Shown: positions 34,339-45,122 of the stretch, piece after piece
Position numbering within the stretch: the first letter of the stretch is position 1
Layout of the letters: each line of letters opens with the position of its first letter
Source: Ashinkailepas kermadecensis
Taxonomy: Eukaryota; Arthropoda; Thecostraca; Neolepadidae
Length of the DNA: 64,000 nt
Reading direction: 5' to 3'
NCBI GenBank assembly: GCA_034440615.1
Contig: JAOTOM010002907.1
Coordinates: forward strand, 26,001 to 90,000
Translations under genes and position numbers: made by a program
The notes under the pieces: model-generated
What the model saw: only the letters and a program-made list of their open reading frames with translations
What the model was told of the DNA's origin: nothing
Databases searched by the model: none

Positions 34339-34442
34339 ATTGACTTTTAGAACATAATATTTTCATCCATTCTACTCACGGCACGAAATGGCATGAGCAG
34401 GCCGAAGTGCCCAACCCAACAAAACGGAAACGAATGCTTTGG

Positions 34443-35090
34443 ACAATAAATAGGAATGTATCATACAAAAGTGAGGAAGTCATTAGGAAGCTTTACTGTG
34501 CATACCAGGCCACATTTGGAATACTGTGTCCAAGCTTGGTCCTCTAGTTATGAAAAAGATTGTTGGCTTTTAGAGAGAGTACAAAAGAGGGCAACACAAA
34601 TGGTTAATGGTATAGGCAACCTGGCATATGAGGAAAGATTGAAGAAATTGAATATGTTTTCACTTAGATATAGAAGGCTGAGAGGAGATCTCATCGAGGT
34701 CTTTAAATTTGTTCATGGTCAGGAACAGGGATATCTCAGGGAAATGTTTGAATTTAACAGAAATGATGCAATTAGAGGTCATCAATTCAAAATTAAAGTT
34801 AATCACAGCAGGACAAGGTTAAGACAGTCTTTCTTCACCAACAGGGTAGTAGAACACTGGAACCAGCTGCCAGAAACCATTGTCAGTAGCAACACACTGA
34901 ACATCTTTAAAAACAGCATAGACAATCATTATAAGAATAGGGGGCTTGTTTTTCTGTATTCCAGGGAGGGTTGATCGACGGATTTGGTGGGCAACTGGTT
35001 CAGTGTCCAGAGTGCAACCAAGAAGGGCCCTTGTGGCTCATAGTTGCACCGATCTTTTATGTATTTATGTCTTTATGTCAAGAGTCATGA
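34443..35090 (+). pseudogene. Right remnant of the interrupted CR1/Rex1-like LINE (RT C-terminus and 3' UTR)
   Basis: It opens with INRNVSYKSEEVIRKLYC in one frame, slips by one base near 34495, then reads RPHLEYCVQAWSSSYEKD, LERVQKRATQMV and LRYRRLRGDLIEVFKF. It continues to VVEHWNQLPETIV and stops at about 34974. The 3' UTR shares AGGGCCCTTGTGGCTCAT with the copy ending near 55020, and ends in a TTTATGT-rich tail. Together with 28421-28559 it is one copy split by the I-clade insertion. Confidence 0.82.
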
Positions 35091-35953
35091 TTGTCGATGC
35101 TTTTTCGGAGAGGATGTCAATTGAGTGTTCAATAAGTGGTACATTCCACCCTATTTCAAGACGAATTAATCACTGGCTTATTGTGTTGGTCGATTGCAGT
35201 TGAAGCAGTAGGTGCAGGTAATAAATGAAATGGCATGTTTCCGACTGATCGCTTGGACCACTTCCGGTTGTGCAGCCCACCAGATGCGCCTAGAACCAAG
35301 ATAGATGCCTCTAGCGAACAGATCGTTGGCTACTTTCAGTTCGGTTTCACGCCCGCTTAGTTCATATCAATTTGGTGAGGATACTACCAACCGGAGGAGA
35401 TATTGAATGTACAAATCTAGAAGCAAAATGACCTGTATTTATAACAGACACTTCCAGAGCAGTTCCAGGAGGTTATAGTTCGGGGGTTCCAGGAGGTTGT
35501 AGGAGGCCACACACTTCCGGGGGTTACAGTTAAATTGCACAATTCGATAAATACCGGATGTTGGCCTGAACAACGGAGAAGGTCGAAACGAACTTCATTT
35601 GTCCATATCCAATATTTGAATTCGGCATAATATTAATGCTTATAGATTGAGGTCGAGCACCGTTGAAGTTTATTTCAGTGTTACAATAAACTCACCTGGA
35701 AAACACATCACCCTTGTTTAGCATGAGTGCGGTGGGGTGGTGCATTGTCGATAATTCCGCGTACTTCTGTTGAACAGAAAACAACAATGGCGCAACAATG
35801 GAACACAAATGGCAGCCAGTGGCACAAATTTGTCCAGGACCCATTCCCTAGATCAACCCAAGATACCTGTATTATAGGTCAACCATCGCCCATCAAAAGC
35901 GCTCGGGTGTGATTCTCGGTGCTGATGCCAACTGTCGCTGAACTGGCGGCTCT
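35091..35953. other. Intronic spacer, no gene seen
   Basis: Single-copy sequence. A short internal repeat of AGTTCCAGGAGGTTATAGTT / GGTTCCAGGAGGTTGTAGG lies near 35460-35520. Confidence 0.45.
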
Positions 35954-37372
35954 GTCCACGTTGATGGCTGGAGTGAGGCAATGATCTGTACAGTGCACGT
36001 GATATTGTCCACGTTGATGGCTGGAGTGAGGTAATGATCTGTACAGTGCACGTGATATTGTCCACGTTGATGGCTGGAGTGAGGCAATGATCTGTACAGT
36101 GCACGTGATATTCGTGTGGTGCCTGCTGGGGTAATGATCTGTACAGTGCACGTTGATGGCTGGAGTGAGGTAATGATCTGTACAGTGCACGTGATATTCG
36201 TAATGATCTGTACAGTGCACGTGATATTCGTGTGGTGCCCGCTGGGGTAATGATCTGTACAGTGCACGTGATATTCGTGTGGTGCCCGCTGGGGTAACGA
36301 TCTGTACAGTGCACGTGATATTCGTGTGGTGCCCGCTGGGGTAATGATCTGTACAGTGCACGTGATATTCGTGTGGTGCCTGCTGGGGTAATGATCTGTA
36401 CAGTGCACGTGATATTCGTAATGATCTGTACAGTGCACGTGATATTCGTGTGGTGCCCGCTGGGGTAATGATCTGTACAGTGCACGTGATATTCGTGTGG
36501 TGCCTGCTGGGGTAATGATCTGTACAGTGCACGTGGTATTCGTGTGGTGCCCGCTGGGGTAATGATCTGTACAGTGCACGTGATATTCGTGTGGTGCATG
36601 CTGGGGTAATGATCTGTACAGTGCACGTGGTATTCGTGTGGTGCCCGCTGGGGTAATGATCTGTACAGTGCACGTGATATTCGTGTGGTGCCCGCTGGGG
36701 TAATGATCTGTACAGTGCACGTGATATTCGTGTGGTGCCCGCTGGGGTAATGATCTGTACAGTGCACGTGATATTCGTGTGGTGCCTGCTGGGGTAATGA
36801 TCTGTACAGTGCACGTGATATTCGTAATGATCTGTACAGTGCACGTGATATTCGTGTGGTGCCCGCTGGGGTAATGATCTGTACAGTGCACGTGGTATTC
36901 GTGTGGTGCCCGCTGGGATAATGATCTGTACAGTGCACGTGATATTCGTGTGGTGCCTGCTGGGGTAATGATCTGTACAGTGCACGTGGTATTCGTGTGG
37001 TGCCCGCTGGGGTAATGATCTGTACAGTGCACGTGATATTCGTGTGGTGCCTGCTGGGGTAATGATCTGTACAGTGCACGTGATATTCGTGTGGTGCCCG
37101 CTGGGGTAATGATCTGTACAGTGCACGTGATATTCGTGTGGTGCCCGCTGGGGTAATGATCTGTACAGTGCACGTGATATTCGTGTGGTGCCTGCTGGGG
37201 TAATGATCTGTACAGTGCACGTGATATTCGTAATGATCTGTACAGTGCACGTGATATTCGTGTGGTGCCCGCTGGGGTAATGATCTGTACAGTGCACGTG
37301 ATATTCGTGTGGTGCCTGCTGGGGTAATGATCTGTACAGTGCACGTGGTATTCGTGTGGTGCCTGCTGGCCA
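35954..37372. repeat. 47-bp minisatellite, about 29 copies, with a 53-bp leading variant
   Basis: The main unit contains GTAATGATCTGTACAGTGCA, CGTGATATTCGTGTGGTGCC and CGCTGGG; landmarks are 47 bp apart. The first three units are 53-54 bp variants carrying GTCCACGTTGATGGCTGGAG. Truncated 28-bp units (GATATTCGTAATGATC junction) recur. All three minus frames remain open for about 480-530 codons because the unit lacks stops on that strand and cycles through frames. I reject these as genes. Confidence 0.95.
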
Positions 37373-40300
37373 CATACTGTCTTGCTTTAGTCGTAGTGAT
37401 ATGTTGTGATTTTGATACCTTGGTAAAAATTAGCATGATGTAGATTAACCATCTGTGCAGTTTTGCTTAAGATTGGTTTAATAAATCTTGAGATCGGATT
37501 TCAATAGACTTCGCTTGAAGCATTGGATCAGTTCTACCTAAGCTGACCCGCTATTGGTGACTTGCGATGTGAAATATCGGAGTGCATCACGTAGAATACC
37601 TTGATGCATTATAACACGAGTGAGACTATTGATCAACAAGCGGAAGGAGAGGCAAAACAAGTCTCTTCGCCATCCCCAGAGTGAGCAGGATCCAGCGGTG
37701 ATGGTGAAGAGCATTACACCCTATGCCAGGATATGTCCCGCACTGCAGTGGCAGGCTCGCTGGAGCAAAATGATTGGGGCTCAATACCGTCCCCTAGCAT
37801 AAAGTGGGTGTGCTTTTACCATGTCATGATTACGATTTGTATAGCTTCCCGCTGTGTTCTTGGCAAAATGCTGCGTTCGCTCCTGTCCTTGTTGAAGTTT
37901 TGTAATATTCGCATCCGACTTTCCCCCACTTTCTTTCTTTCGCTACGCACTGTGACTGTGGAAATGGTTTCCTCCTCCGTTCAATTATCCGAGTTCGCCA
38001 CAGGCACTGCCTGCAGCGAGACCGCAGAGTAGGTATCCTGCTCCTGCTTAAGCCGGTCTGAACACACTCATCGCGTGATTGACGTGAGCTCGGCCCTCTG
38101 CGGACAATGCGCGGTGTGTTCAAAAATAAATGAGAAAACGCCGAAAGAAAATGTATTCAGGCGGCACGGAAAAAACACACTCAACAGCCCTCAAAGTACT
38201 CTCCTCCCGCATCCACACACCGGCCCATGCGACTCCTCCACTGCCGGAAGCACCTGTGGAAGTCGTTCTTCGGCAGTGGTTTGAGAACGGCTTGCGACGC
38301 CACGTATTGTCACGTATTTTCTTCCTTTGAGCATGCTTTTTCAACGCCACCACACCTTCACTTGGTCACCCATGTCTAGATCCAATAGCTCTTTGATGTA
38401 CGCGGCATGGTCTCTAAATTTCCTCGGTGTATCTGTCGCTGTTCCACTGCGGGAGTATGGTTGACCTACCTGATAATTGAACGCCATTGCTTCTCCACCA
38501 CTCCGTGCTGTTGATGGCAGCTGCTTTTGAACTTCGAAGTCCACAAAGAGCTCTGGAATTCCCACCAGTGTAACATAACGCAACATCCTTTGAGACCCAA
38601 TCAAACAGCACAGCGACACCGACTGCGACGGTTAATATAAACACCGCACGCACCAATGGCCTACCGAGATCAAACATCTCACGGCGTACGGTGACTACCG
38701 AATACCTGAACCCATATCCGAATCTAAGCTGTACGAACCGCGAATCTCGAACAGCCTATAACTTCCTCGTGTAAGGAATACGTTTTTCTATCCATGGTGA
38801 TTCATACCAGTGGTGTAAGCGGACCAAGCTCAAAATGATGAGTCTTCTTTTATTATATTGTGCGCTATATATATAGAGCTTCTGGGAGGGACTCGGGAAT
38901 AATGTCTGGGCTGTTTATTAACCCAAGCGACATAACGAGCGATATTGCATCTTAAAATGCCGTATAAACGCCGCTGAAACCACCGCCGAAGGGCTGGTGG
39001 AAGTGCATGGAACCATCTCGGCCACTGACCGTTAATTATCTGCTACCACGATGAAAAGGTCAGCCTTCTTGGCAACACAGTGAATGATGCCAGTTTACGT
39101 AGCATTGAATTGGGTGAATTTCACCACGGAAAATTTTGCATGTCTGATGGAAGGCAAATTCAGAGAAAGGGCAGCTCAAACTCTCGCAATATTGAATGGC
39201 GCATTCATTCGTCCATCATCTATGTTGACCGGCAGATAACTTCTAGAGATATTGGCCTTCGATGTCAATATTTCTGGTAAACTCCGAGCAGCGTTAAAGT
39301 TCGTGAGCTAATACTCTCGCGTTTGTAGTGCAATCCACACCAGGCTGGGGACAGACGGCCTTTGCTATGGCAAGAATACTGTGACTTAGACCAGTGCACG
39401 CACAAGTGAATCAAGTGAAAGCTGCCCAGGATGGCCGAATTTTCATATTGTCCCGAAACGACCTGGTTGGAAACCTTGCTGATCCCACCTTAGAAGGATA
39501 TCCTAACCGTAACGCATCCAAAGCTTGGTGTCGCCAGTGTTCCTATTTTCCGAAATCTTGATCCTCCGTCCCGTGCATGCCATACACGAAATTTCTGCAC
39601 TGCACGCGTCAGTGTGTTCCTTGTCTACCTAAATATCATGACACTCATATACCTAATATGGCATGCATTGCTCTTACCAAACACTTTGTCAGGGAGGGTC
39701 AGAACACCAGCCCTCCTCATTTAGTCGGAAGTAGCTGACAAGTGAAACGGTGCAACGGGTCGAACCATTAGTGCCATTTTATCATCAAGTTTGCATCACC
39801 TATGAACGTTTTGTACCAATGTCATGCCAGGTCACTGACTTTGGGTATATCGAAGATGCCCTCATCTGAAAACGTTTCGCTAGCGCTTCCTCGGAGCCAG
39901 CGGATTATCCTGGCACTTATGGCATCAACTTTAGTCACAATGCTAATATTGTGCATATCCCGACATTTTCTGAAGGATCGAGACCCCAGATAAGGATTGA
40001 CGTCATCTTCGGAACGTGTTTTCCTTTTTCGTTCCATTTTTCAAATTAATTGCATGGTACTGCACTGATGTATTGGCACATACTACGGTAAAAAGGCAGC
40101 ATAATCTTGTCTCTGCTTCGTGACACACTGTCAAGTGATGCCCTCACAAAGTGTCAGGTGTCAGGTGTCAGATGACATGTCAGGGAATGCTCTCACCAAT
40201 CTACATGGGCCCAATCAACACCACCCATTAAATAGATGACGACCTCTCAAAATTATTGGTGTTGCCGAATCGAATTTTTAGCACATTCATTCAATGCATT

Positions 40301-40885
40301 TCCTTAGGCCTATTGTTAAACTGAGAAATTCTTAGTGTTGACTAAGCAAAACCAAAGTACACCAAGTTCCACCCTTCCTACCCAATCAAGTAAGTAAACG
40401 TAGATGATAATAAACTGACGATGAAAGCATCCCTTGTGTTTGTGTGATTTAAATGTGGCCGCTGAGCTCGAATAAGAAGAAATAAACTAATCCTGGAATG
40501 ATTTTTGTGCCAAAAAGGGGGAACATACCAGGCCTCTTCAGATCACTCAAGTCCAGGAACCTCACCTTGCCTCTTGGCTAAAACCTAGGTTTCCATTTTA
40601 CACGTCCGTCGCTGGGATGCTGCTAGAAAGTTAAAATCCAGGTATCGCTAAAATAAAACGCCGCTATAATTTGTGCAGGCCTATAAGACGGCCATCCCGA
40701 AACTCCCCTGCCCGGCCAAACATTGTGATCTGAGTCTCAGTTTCGAACAATTAAATGCATTCATGCGTTAATTAGCATTTAAACGAAGAATGTGATTTGC
40801 CACGTCACATACAAATGCGCGCAATATGATCAAGGCCGTCAAATTATCAAACCCACACAGCCATCAAGGCTATCAAACACATCAA
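37373..40885. other. Intronic spacer, no gene seen
   Basis: About 3.5 kb of mostly single-copy, AT-leaning sequence. Short frames (for example 37733-38032 +, 38341-38677 -, 39080-39280 +) do not resemble known families. A CAGGTGTCAGGTGTCAG stutter lies near 40158. Confidence 0.45.
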
Positions 40886-41113
40886 ACATATATCAGTTAC
40901 ATTTAATATGACCTTGTCCTTGAAATTGTAAAGATATGTAAAAAAAAACACCATGTTTTGGAAAGATTAAGCTATCGTGCACGGCACTTTATCAGAATGA
41001 TTATGATGAAGTGCCGTGCACGACAGCTTAATATTTTCAAATTATAGTATTTTTGGGAAATATCTTTACAATTTCAAGGAGAAGGTCATATCAAATGTTT
41101 CTGTGATATATCA
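40886..41113. mobile_element. Foldback / long imperfect hairpin, about 230 bp
   Basis: Outer arms 40906-40937 and 41060-41091 pair over 32 bp with one mismatch. Inner arms 40966-40989 and 41009-41032 (ATTAAGCT ... CGTGCACGGCACTT) pair over 24 bp with one mismatch around a 19-nt loop. Weaker pairing extends to about 40886/41113. Linkers between the arm pairs do not pair. The shape fits a hairpin MITE; it encodes nothing. Confidence 0.8.
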
Positions 41114-41645
41114 TCATGATCCTTGCAGCCGCACTGAAACACACACAAAAAACATCAAAATTAGAAGAACAAAGCCTAGAATGTAATGGTAAGGGATAAA
41201 TAAATAATTAGTAGCATTCATGCGCGGGATACTTCTTCCTCATCAAACTCGAAAATTAATTCCATCCCTAAAGTTATTTCACGACACAGCACCAATGGGC
41301 TACAGTGATTTAAATTTCCCCATGTAACAAAACGTGCCCATGCATTCTTCAAATTATGTTCACGTCTATCCAATGGTAGTTCTACTTTCCCGTGACGTTT
41401 GTGGTTCTCGAGCTCGCGGGGCGGATGTCGATGACCTGCCGGCGTCTGCTGCCAGACGATCTGTGATCTGATCTGCTGCGCGGCGGCCCCGTTCGGCACG
41501 AGCAGCACGCGGCGGGGCCACGGCGCGACACGCAGCGGTAGTGGTGTCGGCAGGAAGGAGGGGCGTGCTGCGCTCCCCCGGGCCGCAGCGGCTGATTGTC
41601 ATATAATTGAGAGCGACTTGGTCCGGCTGGGCAGCGGACGAGCGA
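41114..41645. other. Intronic spacer, no gene seen
   Basis: AT-rich to about 41390, then sharply GC-rich with a minus frame open across 41366-41795 that runs into the 27-bp array. No recognised protein. Confidence 0.45.
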
Positions 41646-42030
41646 CAAAGACGCGGTCACCGTACGGTCAGAGGCCGCAGCGGTCACCGTACGGTCAGAG
41701 GCCGCAGCGGTCACCGTACGGTCAGAGGCCGCAGCGCTCATCGTACGGTCAGAGGCCGCAGCGGTCACCGTACGGTCAGAGGCCGCAGCGGTCACCGTAC
41801 GGTCAGACGCTGCCGTGATCAGAGGTTGTCGTGGTCAGAAGCTGTGGTGGTCAGGGACTGTCGTGATCATAGGCTGTAGTCGACAGATGTCGTGATAGTC
41901 TGACGGCTGTGGTGGTTAGAAGCTGCGGTGATCAGAGGCTGCGATGATCAGAGGCCGCAGTGGTCAGAGGTTGTGGTGGTCAGGGGCTTTCGAAGTCAGG
42001 GGCTGTCGTGGTCAGCGGCTGCGGCAGCTA
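41646..42030. repeat. 27-bp minisatellite (6 copies) with degenerate extension
   Basis: Units GGTCACCGTACGGTCAGAGG + CCGCAGC repeat six times to about 41815 and hold one frame reading RSPYGQRPQ nine-mers. From 41816 the array decays into GGTCAGAGGCTGTCGTGATC-like units of about 16-27 bp. Confidence 0.9.
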
Positions 42031-43258
42031 CCACCCGTTGCCGAGCTCGCGAAGGACGAAACAGGGAGTGCTGCCAGACTATGTGCTTCCAGTTTGGAAG
42101 ACTCGATGACGAGATCTTCTCCGGTAATCTGTCGGTTAGTGATGGCCCACATAACGATGTCAGAAACAAGCCACCGCTTTCAGGCATGAAATATCGCCGA
42201 CAATATTCTAATTAGAAACTAGCTCCAAATTATGTCCGACTACTCGCTTGGTATGACACCGAAGGCCACAACTTGCTCGGGAACTCCCGAGTTGTTTATG
42301 TTTGTGTTGCCTGCTGCTAATGAATACACAGGCACGTCCGGGTGCGGAGATACCTCAGAACTGGAGAAACATCCAGGTCTGCGGCTACGACGCGATGGGA
42401 TGCTGGTAGCCATTGGCGTTGTGCACAATTCAGTCCGTGGCCATTTGCTTCATTGCCATTTTGACAGACTTAGAACACATGTTTCACAACCGGCGCTCAA
42501 TCGTCGAGGGCTTCATGCAGGCCTTCCTCGTAAAAACGTCTCAACTGGAGCTCGGTACGCGCCGAGGCCGGCGTACGCTTCACGACAGGAGAGTCAGAAA
42601 GCGTCCCCTCCTCAGGATCCACGGAGATGCCCCCTCCTCAGGGGCATGTGCTCTCTAATGTTGAATCGTGTCCCTCCAATACTAAATTATGCTCACCCAA
42701 ATCTAAGTCACCAGGTGTTGGTGACACGTTGCGACTGCTTCGAGGCATCCGGTTCCAATAGCTACTTCTGCAATGCTAAGATTATGCTTGATTGACAACC
42801 TTAGCGATCTAATGAACAGTTTATTGGTCTTGCATTGTTATCTTAGTGTATTCATTGGTCATCAAATACCTATTAAGAATGCATCTAAGCAACTTTCAGA
42901 TGTTTCAAAAGGTTAAATAGATCCACAGTTCGCTACTTTGCAGCTTTTCACGAGAGCAAAATAAGTCAAATTCCAAGAACATCTTGAAGATCGTCTTTCA
43001 TCAAATGAGTGTACCCATTGTGCGCATATAACAACATTAAAGACTTGCAATTATCAAAGTATTCTGCGATCTGACCCGCGACAGCCGATGACAGGGCCTT
43101 ACATTTGAGTTGGCTGCGTTGTGGCGTGGCGTGGGATCGATCTCGCGCCGCCGGTCTCACCGCCGACACATTTTGCGTGGGATGGCTGGGCGTGGCCGAC
43201 TGGGCGCCACGATGTGGAGACCGTAATTATTTTACTTTATTTATGCTCATTGCATGGC
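42031..43258. other. Intronic spacer, no gene seen
   Basis: A 187-codon + frame (42232-42795) is open but shows no recognised domain, codon bias or splice-site support. A second frame overlaps it at 42413-42658. Confidence 0.45.
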
Positions 43259-43300
43259 TTCAAGTCCTCCTGCCTCCTCGCGGAGGCAGGAGGACTTGAA
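43259..43300. repeat. Perfect 19-bp palindrome, 4-nt loop
   Basis: TTCAAGTCCTCCTGCCTCC (43259-43277) pairs exactly with 43282-43300; the loop is TCGC. Confidence 0.92.
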
Positions 43301-43974
43301 TCTCTTGCCTATGCACAATTTTTAACTGTTTATGCCATCAAGCACATCTGATGTGCTACTTCCCCTAAAACCTCACCTTTTCTTCTCTGCGTGGAAAAAA
43401 AAAAGTTCCTTTGTGGCAGCACTTTGCAACCTGATCCCTCACCTTGGTGATGCCGATATAGGCGGCGTTGCGGGCGCGCTACGCCTCGCCACCTATACTG
43501 ACCTCGACCTTGGTAATGACGATATGGACAGCGCTGCGTGCGCGCCGCGCAACGCCACCTATAGTGGCCTCGACCTGCCGACAGCGGTAAGATGCCCGGT
43601 TCTGTACCTGCAGCTCGGGAGGCCTGTTGTCCTCGCTCGTCCAGCGCCGCTCACGGCGCCTTTTGTTGATATTGCGATCTTCTGAATGAGTTCATGTTAA
43701 CTTCACTCAGGTTTTGCACATTTACGATGGCACAAGACGAGTTTGTTCTTTCCTATGATCGCGGATTATTGCACTCATGGTGATCTTGAATGTTTTTCAA
43801 GTATCACAGCAAATACTTATAACAAATAACACAGCAAATACCTCATGAAATGTAACTGATGGATCTCGGACTTGCATGCATTAGCAAAGGTCTATTTAGC
43901 TTTCAGTCGGCGTGCCAAGTCAGTTAGGCTAATTCAAATCAGTCAGACTATAACACTACCGATATCTAACCATT
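43301..43974. other. Intronic spacer, no gene seen
   Basis: Near 43440-43570 a roughly 70-bp segment is duplicated with divergence (CCTCACCTTGGTGATGCCGA / CCTCGACCTTGGTAATGACG). No gene recognised. Confidence 0.5.
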
Positions 43975-44415
43975 CCCAGGTGCCATCTAACCGTGGTCAG
44001 GGTGTGGTAGCACCAACGCAGGTTCACTGTAGCGTGCCATCTACACCGTGGTCAGAGTACGGTAGCACCAACGCAGGTTCACTGTAGCGTGCCATCTACA
44101 CCGAAGTCAGAGTACGGTAACACCAACGCAGGTTCACTGTAGCGTGCCATCTGCACCGAAGTCAGAGTACGGTAGCACCAACGCAGGTTCACTGTAGCGT
44201 GCCATCTACACCGAAGTCAGAGTACGGTAGCACCAACGCAGGTTCACTGTAGCGTGCCATCTGCACCGAAGTCAGAGTACGGTAGCACCAACGCAGGTTC
44301 ACTGTAGCGTGCCATCTGCACCGAAGTCAGAGTACGGTAGCACCAACGCAGGTTCACTGGAGCGTGCCATCTACGCCGGGGTCAGAGTATGGTGGCACCA
44401 GTGCAGGTTCAGTCC
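43975..44415. repeat. 55-bp minisatellite, about 7.8 copies
   Basis: The unit contains GTCAGAGTACGGTAGCACCA, ACGCAGGTTCACTG and TAGCGTGCCATCT; GTCAGAGTAC recurs at 44051, 44106 and 44161. The TAGCGTGCCATCTAC part is the unit of the 16-bp array at 240-492. Confidence 0.94.
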
Positions 44416-44439
44416 AGCTTGCCGGCCATCTGGCGATTC

Positions 44440-44569
44440 GGACAGCACGTGCCGCAGTGGCCATGCGTGTCGCAGTGGCCACATGTGTCGCAGCGACCAC
44501 GTGTGTCGCAGTGACCATATCTATATATATATGTGTGTGTGTCACAGTGTGTGTATATATATATATATG

Positions 44570-44625
<56 letters not shown>

Positions 44626-44720
44626 ACAGTGACCACGTGTATCGTGGTGACCACAGTGTCGCAGCGACCACGTGTGTCGCAGTGACCACACGTGTCGCCG
44701 TGATGCCACACGTTCCAGTG
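44440..44720. repeat. Short CGCAGTGACCACGTGTGT repeats around (GT)n and (TA)n microsatellites
   Basis: Units of about 15-18 bp (GTGTCGCAGTGACCAC) lie on both sides of a compound TATATA / (GT)n tract at 44520-44625. The GT run is about 24 dinucleotides long. Confidence 0.88.
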
Positions 44721-44899
44721 ATTGCGCTGGTGGCGCCTATTGGTGAGACGGCCGTCCAACCAGACTGGGGACAGTCTCCGGTCCAGGTCCCGGCTGCGAC
44801 ACGCATGACAGACAGCCGCGGCCGGCAGACGCAGTGGCGCAGTGACGCAGTGGTGCAGTGATGCAGTGTTGACGTCACCCGTGTGTCGCCGGCGGCTAA

Positions 44900-45122
44900 T
44901 TAGAGTGGGCCGGCTCGAAATTGTAAGATTGTTCCGAGTTGGCTAGAAGAAGAAGCACCTTGGGTTGTTTTGCGACACATTCGCCTGCTGGGTTACATGG
45001 CGTCGCCAACCTTTCACGCTGATTGGTCGCGGGAGGACTCGGTAGTCCCACCAGTTGCGGGACTCCAACCCACGATCTTGCGATCAAGGGTCGAACGCCC
45101 CACCGACTGAGCTACCGCGACC
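44900..45122 (-). mobile_element. tRNA-derived SINE (type 1)
   Basis: The minus strand starts GGTCGCGGTAGCTCAGTCGG, with the A box TAGCTCAGTCGG. GATCGCAAGATC sits in the anticodon region, and GGGTTGGAGTCCC matches the B box. The T-arm stem can form, but the acceptor stem cannot close, so it is not a functional tRNA. About 150 bp of unrelated body follows to about 44900. Pol III-transcribed SINEs are moved by LINE machinery. The parent tRNA isotype is unclear. Confidence 0.8.

Larger units (their letters stand above)
28560..34431 (+). mobile_element. I-clade (I/Nimb-like) LINE, near full length, about 5.9 kb
   Basis: It has a 5' UTR, ORF1 (gag with three CCHC-like knuckles), ORF2 (endonuclease, RT, RNase H, Cys/His tail) and a short 3' UTR. 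It is flanked by GAATGCTTGGG (28549-28559) and GAATGCTTTGG (34432-34442), an 11-bp target duplication with one difference. The target is the RMLG codons of a CR1/Rex1-like LINE. RNase H after RT places it in the I group rather than Jockey or CR1. Frameshifts and stops make it non-autonomous today, but all domains can be read, so the insertion is fairly young. Confidence 0.88.

Noticed and set aside
35853..37436. Three minus frames of 480-530 codons
   Set aside because: The 47-bp unit has no stop on the minus strand and rotates through frames, so all three are open together. No unique domain is present.
42232..42795. 187-codon + frame
   Set aside because: No recognised domain, no codon bias, overlapping alternative frame, no splice-site support.
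45050..45122. Functional tRNA gene on the minus strand
   Set aside because: A and B boxes and a T-arm are present, but the acceptor stem cannot pair and a SINE body follows.
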